Source: Bacillota bacterium (lineage in GTDB: Bacteria; Bacillota; SHA-98; UBA4971). Taken from it: 50,790 nt of DNA. The notes under the pieces were generated by a model. The model was not told the DNA's origin, made no database searches, and saw only the letters and a list, made by a program, of their open reading frames with translations. The stretch's first letter is position 1; each line of letters starts with the position of its first letter. Below, in pieces: positions 1-8,535 of this stretch. The stretch is from positions 1 to 50,790 of the forward strand of contig JACIXY010000022.1 in assembly GCA_014360195.1 (NCBI GenBank), read 5' to 3'. A program made the position numbers and the translations under genes.

Positions 1-436
1 TCTGACCTCGCAACCGCCCGGGCATCCTATTACCCGATACCCAAATATGCCCCAGAAAATTCCTCTCTAGACCCTCTTGACATTACACCCTAGTTCTCCA
101 GTGTGAGCTGGGAGACGAGCTCCAGGATTCTGACACTTCGGGGACGGAGCTCCTCTTCCGAAATCTCTTCGGTAGGAGTGGGGTGCCTGGCCGCCTCTCT
201 CCTGGCCTCCTCTACAACCTTAAAATGGCCTGGCACAACGGCCTCAGGAGTTCAGGGTGCTCCCTATGTGCCCCCTCTGAGGACTGGAACCGTCCTTAAC
301 TTGACCCACTCATTCTTGAATCAACTGATACAGACTAGGGAGGCGAGTAAATGCGGTGGAAAACCACCCCATGACGGAGGCCCCTGGAGACCCCGGAGAG
401 GCCCTCCGGTGATTCGGGAGACCTTCGGGACAAAGG
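1..436. other. No gene recognised
   Basis: I see no convincing coding region, RNA gene or repeat here. The open frames crossing this stretch have no recognisable motif, and the adjacent gene pieces are all fragments, so this is probably decayed mobile DNA. Confidence 0.4.
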
Positions 437-464
437 AAAAAGGACCCGGCGCGGTGCCGGATCC
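437..464 (-). terminator. Rho-independent terminator after recombinase tail
   Basis: On the minus strand a 9-bp stem (GGATCCGGC pairing with GCCGGGTCC, one G-T pair) with a 5-nt loop is followed by a run of five T. It lies 26 bp beyond the stop codon of the recombinase remnant, the place expected for that gene's terminator. Confidence 0.65.
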
Positions 465-489
465 TACTTGCCCCGTCCTCTTTGACGGG

Positions 490-698
490 TTAGCTCACTT
501 TTGGGAGTACTGCCTTGTGCTGACCCTCTTTGATGACGTATCTCTCACCGTTCCAGCGGAAGTAGTATTCGACGTAGCCCTGATAGTTGGGCTTATCGAG
601 GATATATCGGACCGTACCCGGGTACCACCTGCCGCCGCGTTTCGCGGGGATACGTTCAGCGAGGTTCACAAGGCAATCCCTCTTGTGGGCTTATGAAG
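490..698 (-). pseudogene. Serine recombinase, C-terminal remnant
   Basis: The minus-strand frame ending at 490 reads like the end of the 'Recombinase' domain of large serine recombinases. It has the tract ERIPAKRGGRWYPGTVRYIL, then NYQGYVEYYFRWNGERY, and stops soon after. About 70 residues remain. The catalytic serine domain and most of the DNA-binding region are missing, so this is a truncated, inactive piece of a phage or ICE/IME integrase or a resolvase-type recombinase. Its upstream edge abuts a methylase fragment on the opposite strand, so the breakpoint is a join between two unrelated genes. A terminator follows at 437-464. The family call is by recognition of the conserved RGG.W....V..IL.N..Y.G pattern. 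Confidence 0.7.
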
Positions 699-718
699 TT
701 TCGAAAAACCCCGAAAAG

Positions 719-1096
719 GGCCATGCCGGTGGCTTCGAGTATGAAAAAGTGCCCCACATCACCTTGGAAAGTATCGCCATGAATATGGACATCGATGCGA
801 TTACGGAAAAGTATCAGCCCGAGATTGATGCTGCTCTGGCACTGCTGAACGAGGCTCTCGGCCAAAACTGGCGGGAATGGGAGGTGCCTCGAGAGGAAGC
901 GGAGGACTGGCCGGAACAAGCCAAGGAAGTGCACCGCCTGTCCTGGGAGCTAAAGCGCAAGAAGCGGCAAGAGATAGAGGAAAGCATCCGGCGAAACGTC
1001 CCTTCCGAGGACCTGCGCCACCGCCCCACAATAAGGCGCGGAGTGGTCAGGGTCTCGGGGCCGTTTACGGTCGAGGCGATCCCCTCTTCGGGGTAG
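719..1096 (+). pseudogene. Type III-like DNA methylase (Mod), C-terminal-region fragment
   Basis: Residues encoded from about 719 onward (GFEYEKVPHITLESIA, then NEALGQNWREWEVPREEAED, then VRVSGPFTVEAI) match the pattern after the catalytic core in large adenine-specific methylases of the type III Mod class, in which the tracts ERVPHITL..IA, W.EWEVPRE and RVAGPFTVE recur. The DPPY motif and AdoMet-binding region are absent, and the frame ends shortly after PFTVEAI. This is therefore an inactive leftover of a restriction-modification or related methylase gene. The open frame continues upstream to 587, but that part does not resemble a methylase and overlaps the recombinase remnant on the other strand. 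No Res partner is present. Confidence 0.65.
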
Positions 1097-1530
1097 TTGG
1101 CGGGTTGCCGGTGTTGTACTCGAGAACAGCGACCCAAGCAGGGCGCGCTTCGCCAGAATCCGGCCTGTTAGGCGAGTGGTCGGATTTTGACACCCCTCGT
1201 GCAAGCACCGGCAACCCAGTAACTACTGGAAAACGCACAAGAATTAACGCACCCTCACTTAGAGGGTGTTTAGGGAACGGACTCCATGACAGTGGGGATA
1301 TGACCCCTGCAATCACTGGAAGGCTAAGGCCCTGTGCCGGGCGGACGGCCTTGCGGAATCGCGCTAGGGTAATGCCCGATATTTGTCCGCGCGGACACGT
1401 ACCCGGCGCTGGATGAGGCCCTGCGCGACGCCTTTTCCCTTTTCCCGAAACTCCTGAAATTCCGTGGGCAAACCTAAAGCTGGCGAAACCGTTTCGTCAG
1501 CATTGCGTATAACCTGCGGCTTACTCGCGG
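1097..1530. other. No gene recognised
   Basis: No coding frame with recognisable motifs. A small inverted repeat (CACCCTC...GAGGGTG near 1250-1270) is visible. A 21-base stretch at 1197-1217 recurs exactly, in reverse complement, at 32673-32693. Confidence 0.4.
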
Positions 1531-1533
1531 GCA

Positions 1534-1586
1534 TGAAGAGGCCCCGAAGCAACACGCCCCGGGGCTTTCGCTTTCCAGGTACTTAG
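1534..1586 (+). repeat. Terminator-like repeat, copy 1
   Basis: GC-rich stem (GCCCCG...CGGGGC) followed by TTTCGCTTT and the words CCAGGTACTTAG. A close copy lies at about 25000-25051, also just before a tRNA-Lys sequence. It could be a weak Rho-independent terminator on the plus strand. The T-tract is interrupted. Confidence 0.45.
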
Positions 1587-1596
1587 AGGGAACCAA

Positions 1597-1690
1597 GTTC
1601 GAAACCACAACAACGGCTTTGCGCGTGCCGCGCTTGCCCGGACGTTGTGCCGTGGAGCACGGATGCATCTTGCAAGTTCGAGCTTGGGCA
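1597..1690 (-). repeat. Decayed coding repeat, copy 1
   Basis: About 95 bp resemble 8536-8640. Read on the minus strand both copies keep the same protein-like phrase (QRPGK.G..KAV.VVSNL), so they are remnants of one coding element. I do not recognise the family. The second copy lies beside a tyrosine recombinase remnant. Confidence 0.45.
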
Positions 1691-1896
1691 CCTATAGCTC
1701 ATCTTCCGCAGTAGAAACGTGTTCCCAGCTAAAGGGGGCAATGGTCGCGTGCCGCAAAACAGTTGGAGGACCCCGGCAACTGGCCTCTTAGCAGGTCATT
1801 TCTCAATTTGGCCGAGCTCCTAATGCGGAAAATGGGCTTAGCCTGTACGTTTGCCTGTACAACGCACCCGCCCGCTCACCCAAACCCCAAAATAGC

Positions 1897-1946
1897 TGGT
1901 GAGCCATCCGGGACTCGAACCCGGGACACCCGGATTAAGAGTCCGG
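1897..1946 (-). tRNA. Truncated tRNA-Lys(CUU), 3' two-thirds only
   Basis: The minus strand gives a normal anticodon arm with anticodon CTT, variable loop, T-arm (GGTTCGAGTCCCGG), acceptor 3' strand and CCA. The D-arm and 5' acceptor strand are missing: identity with the intact tRNA-Lys at 25107-25182 stops at 1946. The anticodon differs (CUU against UUU). The flank downstream of the CCA end is also shared with the 25-kb locus. The break inside the tRNA could mark insertion of, or deletion by, a mobile element. As written it cannot fold into a tRNA. Confidence 0.75.
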
Positions 1947-2349
1947 TAAGCGTCATTCTGCCTAGTACTGTCGAGTTCGGCAAATCCCATCTAGCTGGGC
2001 AGAGGGGACCCTCCGGTTTCCACTCCTCCCATGTCGTACCGCCACGTACCGCCAATTAGATTGGCACAGGATTGGCAAGACCAGCAAAGGCTGACGCTGG
2101 GCGAGAGGAGGGCCGGGGCGCACCGCCGGCTTGGAGAATGCCCGTGTGCTATGTGGAATAGTATGGAAGCAATGAGAGGTCTGAATCTAGAAGTCTCTCT
2201 ACGGAAGATAACCTGGTTATCGCGCGGGGGCCACCGAGTTCAATGCTCCGCCCTTCGAGCTCCATAAGCCCCAGGACCAAGCTTGTCCCAATCGTCGTGG
2301 GATTTCGCGTAGCACACCCCCGCTTGATGTTTCATGCGTTTGCTGCCTC
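1947..2349. other. No gene recognised
   Basis: No motif-bearing frame and no RNA gene seen. It lies between the broken tRNA and an IS256 remnant. Confidence 0.4.
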
Positions 2350-3068
2350 GCTCGTGGTGGTGTTGAGAACGCCGCCCTTCGGACGCATCCTCAGGAGCGG
2401 TAGTTCTCGGTAACCTGCCACGTGCCGGAACCTGCGCTCTGCTTCCTTGAGCCCTGCCAGTATCCATTAAGACCTAGGTTCCACTCCGCCACCTCTTGAC
2501 TCTACGAGCGGTGGTCCTTGCAGTCTCTACAGTGGACCCGATGGGACTGGTCGAACGTAGTGTCCGCCGCAGAGCACCCTGCAGCATGAGGCGGTTAATT
2601 GTTATTGTCTCCTCCAGGCCCTCACCCAGGCTTGCGGCGGCTTCAGGGTAGTTCTTCTCCAAAGAGGCTGCCAATGCCTCAAGCGCTTTCCTCGCCATGT
2701 TGGCATCAGGCTCCGCCCAGGCGACTGCAAGCTTGCGCTTCACCCAGGGGCGCTGTTCTTCAGGGAGATAGTCAAGAACGTTCCTCGTCTTGTGAACCTG
2801 ATACCTCTGGACGGGAACATGATTCGCGAGCATATCTCAAGCTTGTTGAGCCCCACCTCTACGCACAGCGCAAGCAGCCCGTCTTTGGCCCTCTGGCGTA
2901 TCGCCTCCAGGCTCAGCGCCACCTCGCAGGAGATTGGTGTTTTAGTTGCGTCTTCTTTCCTGTCGGTCCTTCCGGTCTTGCTCTTCCCGTGGTATGCTGA
3001 CATCGGCGGCTCCCTCCATTCTTCCGCAGTTCCGTTTTACTACAACGGAGCAGGGAGCCGCTACCTCA
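2350..3068 (-). mobile_element. IS256-family transposase remnant, internally deleted
   Basis: The 5' part (minus strand from about 3017) encodes the IS256-type N-terminus MSAYHGKSKTGRT and a following RQRAKDGLLALCVEVGL. It then jumps directly to the C-terminal half: RYQVHKTRNVLDYLPEEQRP, EGLEETITINRL, GALRRTLRSTSPI and KRWRSG. In another frame comes LAGLKEAERRFRHVAGYREL near 2400-2480. The middle third, with the first catalytic Asp region, is missing and at least one frameshift is present, so it is dead. The sequence just upstream (about 3017-3068) matches the upstream flank of another IS256 start at 15760-15838, which suggests the element's left end lies near 3068. Confidence 0.8.
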
Positions 3069-3454
3069 GGACATCCCCCTATTCGCGCTCTCCGGTAGCT
3101 TGATCTCCCTGCATGCTGAGTAACTACTGCTGACGACCCTGCCAAAACGGCCTGCGTAGACTTCAGACCATCCTGTATCTCCTTAAGGTCCAAGTACATC
3201 GTACATCGCCCCAAACCGATGTTTACTTGGACCATCCTACACCCTGATACTCTGTCGCCCCAGGAAATCGCAGCTACCAATGTGTACACGCCCAATGTCA
3301 GATGAGACCTCGCCCTGCCCTAATTAGAAGCCCTCTTTGCACAGATTAACAAGCACATCAAATACGAATTCGGCCTAGGAGGCAACGAAATGGAAGAGGA
3401 GCACGAAATCACCAATGTGGACATCATCATGCCCTAGCCAACACCTCATACTGT
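3069..3454. other. No gene recognised
   Basis: Intergenic stretch between the IS256 remnant and a promoter. A frame of about 117 codons on the minus strand has no recognisable motif. Confidence 0.4.
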
Positions 3455-3483
3455 TTGACAAATGCACCCAATTAGGGTATATT
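3455..3483 (+). promoter_or_regulatory. Sigma-A promoter of exported-protein gene
   Basis: TTGACA at 3455-3460 and TATATT at 3478-3483 are separated by exactly 17 bp. The start codon at 3502 lies 18 bp beyond, leaving a very short leader that includes GGGGTGA as ribosome binding site. Confidence 0.75.
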
Positions 3484-3501
3484 CTCGCCGGGGTGACAGC
3501 A

Positions 3502-4020
3502 ATGAAGTGGAAGATAGCAGCAGCGGTATTGGTGGTGTGCGCAGTCGGGGTGTGCGTCTGGGCGGCGCGACCAGAGAAACCGGAGCCTGTGTTCAGGGGC
3601 ATGTGCTGGGGCGACTCGCCGGAGAAACTAGGGTCTAAGCGGTTATTGCGTATGGAACGACCTCCTGTTAGCGTGTACATGAAGATAGGCGATCCCCTAC
3701 GCATGGGCGATTTGGAGCTCCACTCTATCCTATATTGCTTTCGGAATGACAAGCTGTTCGCCATAGAAGTAATCGCGAAGGACTATGAGGCTTTAGCCTC
3801 TGCTGTTGCGTTCAAATATGCTAATGCCAAGTACATAAAGGAAGATGGGGATGCCACATGGTATCATGGAATCGGCAAAACGACAACAGCATGCATCGTA
3901 GAACCATACACTGGATATGGCGGAAAGGGACGTATGCTGCTCATGGACACGGGTACCACTCTTGACCAGTTCGTAGAGGAATACGTAAAACGGATCATCG
4001 AACGGGCTAATAGCTGGTAG
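3502..4020 (+). CDS. Hypothetical exported protein, 172 aa
   Basis: The function is not recognised. The N-terminus (MKWKIAAAVLVVCAVGVCVWA) is a typical Sec signal sequence: two Lys, about 16 hydrophobic residues, then a small-residue region. The mature part of about 150 residues is soluble, with the phrases FRGMCWGDSP, MGDLELHSILYCF and an aromatic/glycine tract ATWYHGIGK. A helical tail follows. The short FRG..WG.SP..L start is often seen in small exported proteins of unknown function. I chose ATG 3502 rather than upstream codons because it directly follows the ribosome binding site and the signal sequence begins there. The gene is monocistronic, with its own sigma-A promoter (3455-3483) and a strong terminator (4045-4071). 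It looks intact and expressed, in contrast with the debris around it. Confidence 0.75.
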   Translation: MKWKIAAAVLVVCAVGVCVWAARPEKPEPVFRGMCWGDSPEKLGSKRLLRMERPPVSVYMKIGDPLRMGDLELHSILYCFRNDKLFAIEVIAKDYEALASAVAFKYANAKYIKEDGDATWYHGIGKTTTACIVEPYTGYGGKGRMLLMDTGTTLDQFVEEYVKRIIERANSW

Positions 4021-4044
4021 CATCCCGTGACAGCTTACTTCCTT

Positions 4045-4071
4045 GCAAGCCCCTTGGGGCTTGCTTTTTTT
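4045..4071 (+). terminator. Strong Rho-independent terminator
   Basis: Perfect 9-bp stem GCAAGCCCC / GGGGCTTGC with a 2-nt loop, followed by seven T, 25 bp after the stop codon of the exported-protein gene. Confidence 0.9.
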
Positions 4072-4396
4072 GTGGTGTTCCCTGTCAACCGCTATATGGT
4101 ATTTTAGCGGGGACGTGTACGCCTCGTTTGCGTAAGTAATCACGCATGGTGTCGCATCCTCCAACAACCGCTAACTGATCTATCCCCATGGGAGAGGCGT
4201 GCCGCGATGTGAAGTAGGCGGGAGGAGCGGAAGTCACCGGGTCCGCAGTGGGGGCGGCTTTGAGGTGACGCGCAACGACCGCCGCGGCAAGGCCGGGAGG
4301 CGGGCCATTCGTGCGGCCCGCCCGGCCTAGCCGCCCCGTGAGAGAAGTAGATGGGTAGAGGCCCGCAGAGGGGGCAGGCTGGGTCTCGGTGGTTTA
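4072..4396. other. No gene recognised
   Basis: GC-rich spacer before the DUF1670 pair. No promoter match or RNA gene stood out. Confidence 0.4.
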
Positions 4397-6100
4397 TTGC
4401 ACCTTGATAACTCAAAGACGGCGTGTATGCGGCAGCGAGGGGCTTTCATCAAGAAGGCGGCCGGGCCTGCAGGAGGATCGCGTCCTGGCGTTGTAATGGA
4501 GGGTAGGCTGGTACGGAGGTGGGGAGTATGGGTCGCAAGGTCATCTACCGACAGCGTATCCGAAGATGAGGCTGCCTCGGTGCAGGCGAAATCCCTTCTT
4601 GCGCATATTGCAAGCGAGGTCCGCGCCCGAAGGGAGGTGTCCGTCGATGAGGCGTACCTCATCGCGCTCGACGCATACCGGTTCCTGCAGCGAGGACTCC
4701 TTCGACTGGGTCCCGGGCACGTGGAGCTGCCGTGCATAGCCGGGCGGGAAAGCCACATGCGCCGGGCGCGCAGGGACCAGCCTGAGAAGCTGGTGAGGGT
4801 GTCCATCGTCGCAGACGAGGACGCAAGCCTTCTCGAGGAGTTCGGCACGCGCGTAATGCAGCAGGCGCGGATGGCGCGAGTCATCGAGGAGGCATACGAC
4901 CAGGACGCGCTTTTTGATGGCGAGCGTCTGTGCCTTCTTGTGCCGCTTACCCTCACAGCGATCCGGGAGCGTCTCAAGGGGCTGTGGGAGGAGGGGTGCC
5001 GGCTCCCGATCTCGGGCATGACATGGAAGATGCGCGAGGCTCTCAAAGCCCCGAGGGCCGTGGTGGCGATGGAGCGCTACCTCGGCGGCGAGGAAGTTGG
5101 GGAGTTGCGAAGGCGCCTTGCCATAAGCCGCATGCGCTGGCAGGAGTGGTATAGCGCCTTTTTGGAAGTGGTGGCAAGGTGCAACGAGGACCCTCTGGTG
5201 CTGTCGCAGGACCTCGGCTACCCAGAGGAGCACATTGGGCTGTGGCAGGAGGTATGGCATCGCCACAAGGATAGCCCCACGGCCCGCGAGCGCATGGGAA
5301 AGCCCTCGGCTATCCCAAGGGCAGCTCACCCTGCTGACGAGGAGGACAGGCTCCTTGATAGGCTCCTCCATGCTCACGGGTATACCCCGGCGTCTGCGAG
5401 GAGCTTCATCCAGGAGTTACGCGACCTTGCGTTTCGCATCAACAATGTCGAGCGCAGGCCCGGGCAGATCGTCACCTTCGGGGTGTCGGAAGCCGAGCCT
5501 CCTGGGCGAAGCCTTGCGGAAGCGCAGCTTGTAATGGTGGTGCTGGATTATGTGGCCCAAGAGGACTGGGGGCTCGTAAACCGGATAAGCCCGCAGGCCC
5601 TGAAGTGGGAGCGCATAAAGAGGCTCTGCACCCAGGCGTATCAGCAAGGGGTGGCGCTCTCGCTTGCGGACCTTGCGCACCTTGTGGGGCTTTCGGTGGA
5701 TGCCGTCCAGAACACGATAAAGGAGCACGACCAGGTGGTCCTGCCCACTCGGGGAAGGGTGGCTGACATGGGGTCTACCCTTTCCCACGCGGAGAAGATC
5801 ATCGCGCTGTATATGGACGGGTACACGGAAACGGAGATAAAGAGACGCACCGGGCACTCTTACGACAGCATAGAGCGATACCTGTGGGACTTCTCTCGGG
5901 TGATCTGCCTTAGAGAGCGAGGCATGCCGCTTCCGGCAATCCGTCAGGCTACAGGGATGTCGAGGAGGGTCGTGGCGAAGTATCTCGAGCTATACTCAAG
6001 ATTCAATCATCCGGACTACGCCTTTCCCATGGCACGGGTCCGCAGGATGGTCGAGGCGAATCCCCCACCAAAAAAAGACCGGACGAATCCACCAGTATGA
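4397..6100 (+). CDS. DUF1670-family protein, long form, 567 aa
   Basis: I recognise the C-terminal 200 residues as DUF1670-like. They contain VVLPTRGRVADMGSTLSHAE, then EIKRRTGHSYDSIERYLWDF, then a second helix-turn-helix-like unit IRQATGMSRRVVAKYLELY. The same landmarks occur in the proteins at 6097-6603 and 9976-10554. The first 370 residues are largely helical and charged without a motif I know. No transposase DDE, nuclease or ATPase motif is visible, so a DNA-binding or regulatory role is only inference. The gene overlaps the next one by 4 bp (ATGA). The start is uncertain: ATG 4397 gives the longest frame and ATG 4497 is also possible. The best ribosome binding site (GGAGGTGGGG) serves an ATG at 4528 in another frame, which could mean a frameshift near the 5' end. 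Confidence 0.6.
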   Translation: MHLDNSKTACMRQRGAFIKKAAGPAGGSRPGVVMEGRLVRRWGVWVARSSTDSVSEDEAASVQAKSLLAHIASEVRARREVSVDEAYLIALDAYRFLQRGLLRLGPGHVELPCIAGRESHMRRARRDQPEKLVRVSIVADEDASLLEEFGTRVMQQARMARVIEEAYDQDALFDGERLCLLVPLTLTAIRERLKGLWEEGCRLPISGMTWKMREALKAPRAVVAMERYLGGEEVGELRRRLAISRMRWQEWYSAFLEVVARCNEDPLVLSQDLGYPEEHIGLWQEVWHRHKDSPTARERMGKPSAIPRAAHPADEEDRLLDRLLHAHGYTPASARSFIQELRDLAFRINNVERRPGQIVTFGVSEAEPPGRSLAEAQLVMVVLDYVAQEDWGLVNRISPQALKWERIKRLCTQAYQQGVALSLADLAHLVGLSVDAVQNTIKEHDQVVLPTRGRVADMGSTLSHAEKIIALYMDGYTETEIKRRTGHSYDSIERYLWDFSRVICLRERGMPLPAIRQATGMSRRVVAKYLELYSRFNHPDYAFPMARVRRMVEANPPPKKDRTNPPV

Positions 6101-6603
6101 CCAGGACGGACGTCAAGGCTCTCAAGATGCTCAAGATCGAGCGCATCACAGCTGAGCCCTGGCAACAGGACGCAGTGCTCACGACGCTCGACCTCGAATG
6201 GCTCCTTGGCGTAAACGGGGCATTCGTGCGACAGATGCTCGACGCATACCACGAACGCTTCGGCGTGCTCCTTCCCACAGCAGGCACGATCCTCGACATG
6301 GGGCGCACGCTGACGCACAAGACCATCGTGGTGGAGATGTCTCTTTCGGGGATGAGCACCCAGGAGATCGCGCGGAGGATCTACCACTCGCCCGAAGCGG
6401 TGGACCAGTATTTGAAGACCTTCGACCGGCTCCTGGTCCTGCGACACTTCGGGCTTCCGAAGAAGCTCATGGTCCAGGTCACAGGCCACAGCCTGAGCCT
6501 AATCGAGGAGCACCTCGCAATTGCGGACAAACATTTCCCGACCACCGAGGCGCTGACCCAGTACCTCACAAGTCGGGGAGTGGATCTGGAAGAAGCCGGA
6601 TAG
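6097..6603 (+). CDS. DUF1670-family protein, short form, 168 aa
   Basis: This protein corresponds to the C-terminal region of the long DUF1670 protein encoded just upstream. It has the landmarks VLLPTAGTILDMGRTLTHKT, then EIARRIYHSPEAVDQYL (a helix-turn-helix-like segment), then SLSLIEEHLAIADKHFP near the end. Its start codon overlaps the stop codon of the upstream gene (ATGA), so the two are almost certainly co-translated and may form one complex. Function is unknown. The last 75 bp and the next 20 bp beyond the stop recur at 14395-14488 (reverse strand) as a gene tail inside IS debris, so this gene type existed in at least one more copy. It is convergent with the KAP ATPase gene, whose stop lies 24 bp away. 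Confidence 0.65.
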   Translation: MTRTDVKALKMLKIERITAEPWQQDAVLTTLDLEWLLGVNGAFVRQMLDAYHERFGVLLPTAGTILDMGRTLTHKTIVVEMSLSGMSTQEIARRIYHSPEAVDQYLKTFDRLLVLRHFGLPKKLMVQVTGHSLSLIEEHLAIADKHFPTTEALTQYLTSRGVDLEEAG

Positions 6604-6626
6604 ATCAGCTAACGGTTATCTCTTAA

Positions 6627-8234
6627 TCATAAAGACGCAAGGGCCTCCTTCGCCCAGTTCCGAGCCGTGGTGAACTTGCCCGACTCCGCGATTCTGGTCA
6701 GTTCGGAGCGAAGATGCTCAGTTACCTCGGGGTCGTTGAGTGTCGGTGCGATCTGGCCCAGCACCCTGACGCACCACGAAACTGCCCATCCACGGTCTTG
6801 CTTCTCAGCCTCGGAGAGCATCTGAAACAGCCGAGACACTATCGTTCTCTTCAGATCCGGCGAGAGGAACTCCCCGGACATGCCTAACAGCCGAACCGCA
6901 CGGACCGACCGCCTGTCATCGCTGTATGTGGCATCCACCAGTAGGCTCAAGAGTTCATCTCTCTCGTCCACCGACGAGGAGCGCAGCCATGCCAGGAATT
7001 GCCCCGCTGAAGGCTGCTCCTGGTTCAATAGCTCTGATAGTATCCGGTATGTGTGGGATACAGCTCCTCCCGTGAGCGCCGGGTATAGGGCAATGTTAAA
7101 ACCACGTGGCAACGGCGGGTCCTGTCTCAGCGATTCGTCAAGGGCTTCACCAGCGTCTTCGACCGCCTTGAGCAGCCCCGGTGTAAGCTTGTCCTCGAGT
7201 TCGTCTCTCTTGCGTTGATCCGTGGTCCTTGCACGCTCCTCGAGGATATTGAGGGACCTTGGTGTCAGCATGATACGGTTGAATACGTCCGGCCAGCGAA
7301 TCTGCAGGATCAGTAGCTTCGCCAATACCGCAGGATCGTCCATTCTATCACGAGTGTCAGGCTGTCGAGCCCTCACTACTGCGCTCACGAGCTTGAGCGA
7401 ATTAAGGAGGCGCTTGGCTTTCCGGGGATTGCAGTCTGCCGCTCGGGCGATGAGCGGCGCAACGTGCTTAAGAGAGATGTCCGCACATAGCTGCTCTACG
7501 AACCCTGCCATCCTGTCCTGGGAGACCTGCGGCATGGTGAAAGACAACTGGACAATCTTCTCCAGGTAGTCACTGACGGTGAACGTTGCCTTGTCCCCGT
7601 ACCTGCTGTGGATCCCACGAGCGATCACGTTCGGGTCCAAAGAGACAAATACTATGCAATCGCCCTGTTCAAGGTATATCTTGATAGCGTCGAGAACCTC
7701 AAGAGCGTGCTCGGGGATACAGCGGTCGACGTCATCAACGAAGATGGCGAGCGGACCCGGCAGGGAACCTATGAGCTTCACAAAATGACGTTCAAACTGC
7801 GCCAGCCTCTTGAGAGCATCCCTCCTTCCCGAACTGGGAACAAGGTCGCTCAGGCCGGCGTTACCCTGGGTCATGAGGCGGGCACCCACATTAGCTGCAA
7901 AGAGACCAACGGTCCTCAAGAGCTCAGACGCCGTCTCTTTCTTGTCTTCTGGGGCGCGTTCATGGAGTTGGCTCAGTATTGACTCGATGAACACCTCTCG
8001 GAGCCCCTGTTCAGAGTCGTGCCGCCACGCGTTGAAGCTAACAACGACATAACCCCGGTCCTCCAGCCGCGATCGCACGAGTCCCATCAATGTGGACTTA
8101 CCACTACCCCACGGACCGAAGATTCCAATAGTGGTCGCGCCTCCGCCCTTCTTCTCGGCAGCGAACTCTGCCAGGGCGTTTGCATACGGCGTAAAGTCGA
8201 GTAGGTCCTTCATCGCAGGAGAATCATCAAGCAC
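6627..8234 (-). CDS. KAP-family P-loop NTPase, 535 aa
   Basis: A KAP-type STAND/AAA-like ATPase. Walker A is GPWGSGKS (residues 40-47), directly followed by the family's VVSFNAWRHD tract. Walker B is LAIFVDDVDRC at about 160-170, with the usual partner LEVLDAIKIYL, and a sensor-like VFVSLDPNVIARGI. The NPRKAKRLLNSL helix near 270 is also typical. The last 130 residues look like helical repeats. No transmembrane pair is evident, unlike some KAP proteins. KAP NTPases are often found in mobile and phage-defence contexts, but their substrates are mostly unknown. The start is GTG 8234, nine bases after AGGAGG. ATG at codon 8 is the alternative. The gene stands alone, tail to tail with the DUF1670 pair. 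Confidence 0.85.
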   Translation of the reverse strand: MLDDSPAMKDLLDFTPYANALAEFAAEKKGGGATTIGIFGPWGSGKSTLMGLVRSRLEDRGYVVVSFNAWRHDSEQGLREVFIESILSQLHERAPEDKKETASELLRTVGLFAANVGARLMTQGNAGLSDLVPSSGRRDALKRLAQFERHFVKLIGSLPGPLAIFVDDVDRCIPEHALEVLDAIKIYLEQGDCIVFVSLDPNVIARGIHSRYGDKATFTVSDYLEKIVQLSFTMPQVSQDRMAGFVEQLCADISLKHVAPLIARAADCNPRKAKRLLNSLKLVSAVVRARQPDTRDRMDDPAVLAKLLILQIRWPDVFNRIMLTPRSLNILEERARTTDQRKRDELEDKLTPGLLKAVEDAGEALDESLRQDPPLPRGFNIALYPALTGGAVSHTYRILSELLNQEQPSAGQFLAWLRSSSVDERDELLSLLVDATYSDDRRSVRAVRLLGMSGEFLSPDLKRTIVSRLFQMLSEAEKQDRGWAVSWCVRVLGQIAPTLNDPEVTEHLRSELTRIAESGKFTTARNWAKEALASL

Positions 8235-8535
8235 TCTTCAGCACCTCCTGGCGGCTAACAGGAACGCAACCGGTGTGCTTGCTGACCGCGCCTTGCTTTG
8301 CCTGACCCAAAGGAGCACGGATAGCTTCATCTACGGCAGTCCCAAAACGCCAGCAAGAGCCGCGCTCTCTTGGTTAGGCCCCTGACCTTCCTGTGGGCAG
8401 TACACCTCGTTGAACGCTCTTCTCGATGTCCATACGCAGCAACTTGTCTAAATAGGGTATAGCTGCGTATTGCTTCTCTAATATTCGACATTTAGAATGG
8501 GTTCCCTTTCTAGGTCCGGGGTCAGCATTGGCCAC
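8235..8535. other. No gene recognised
   Basis: Spacer upstream of the KAP gene; its promoter should lie here, but no clear -35/-10 pair stood out. Confidence 0.35.
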
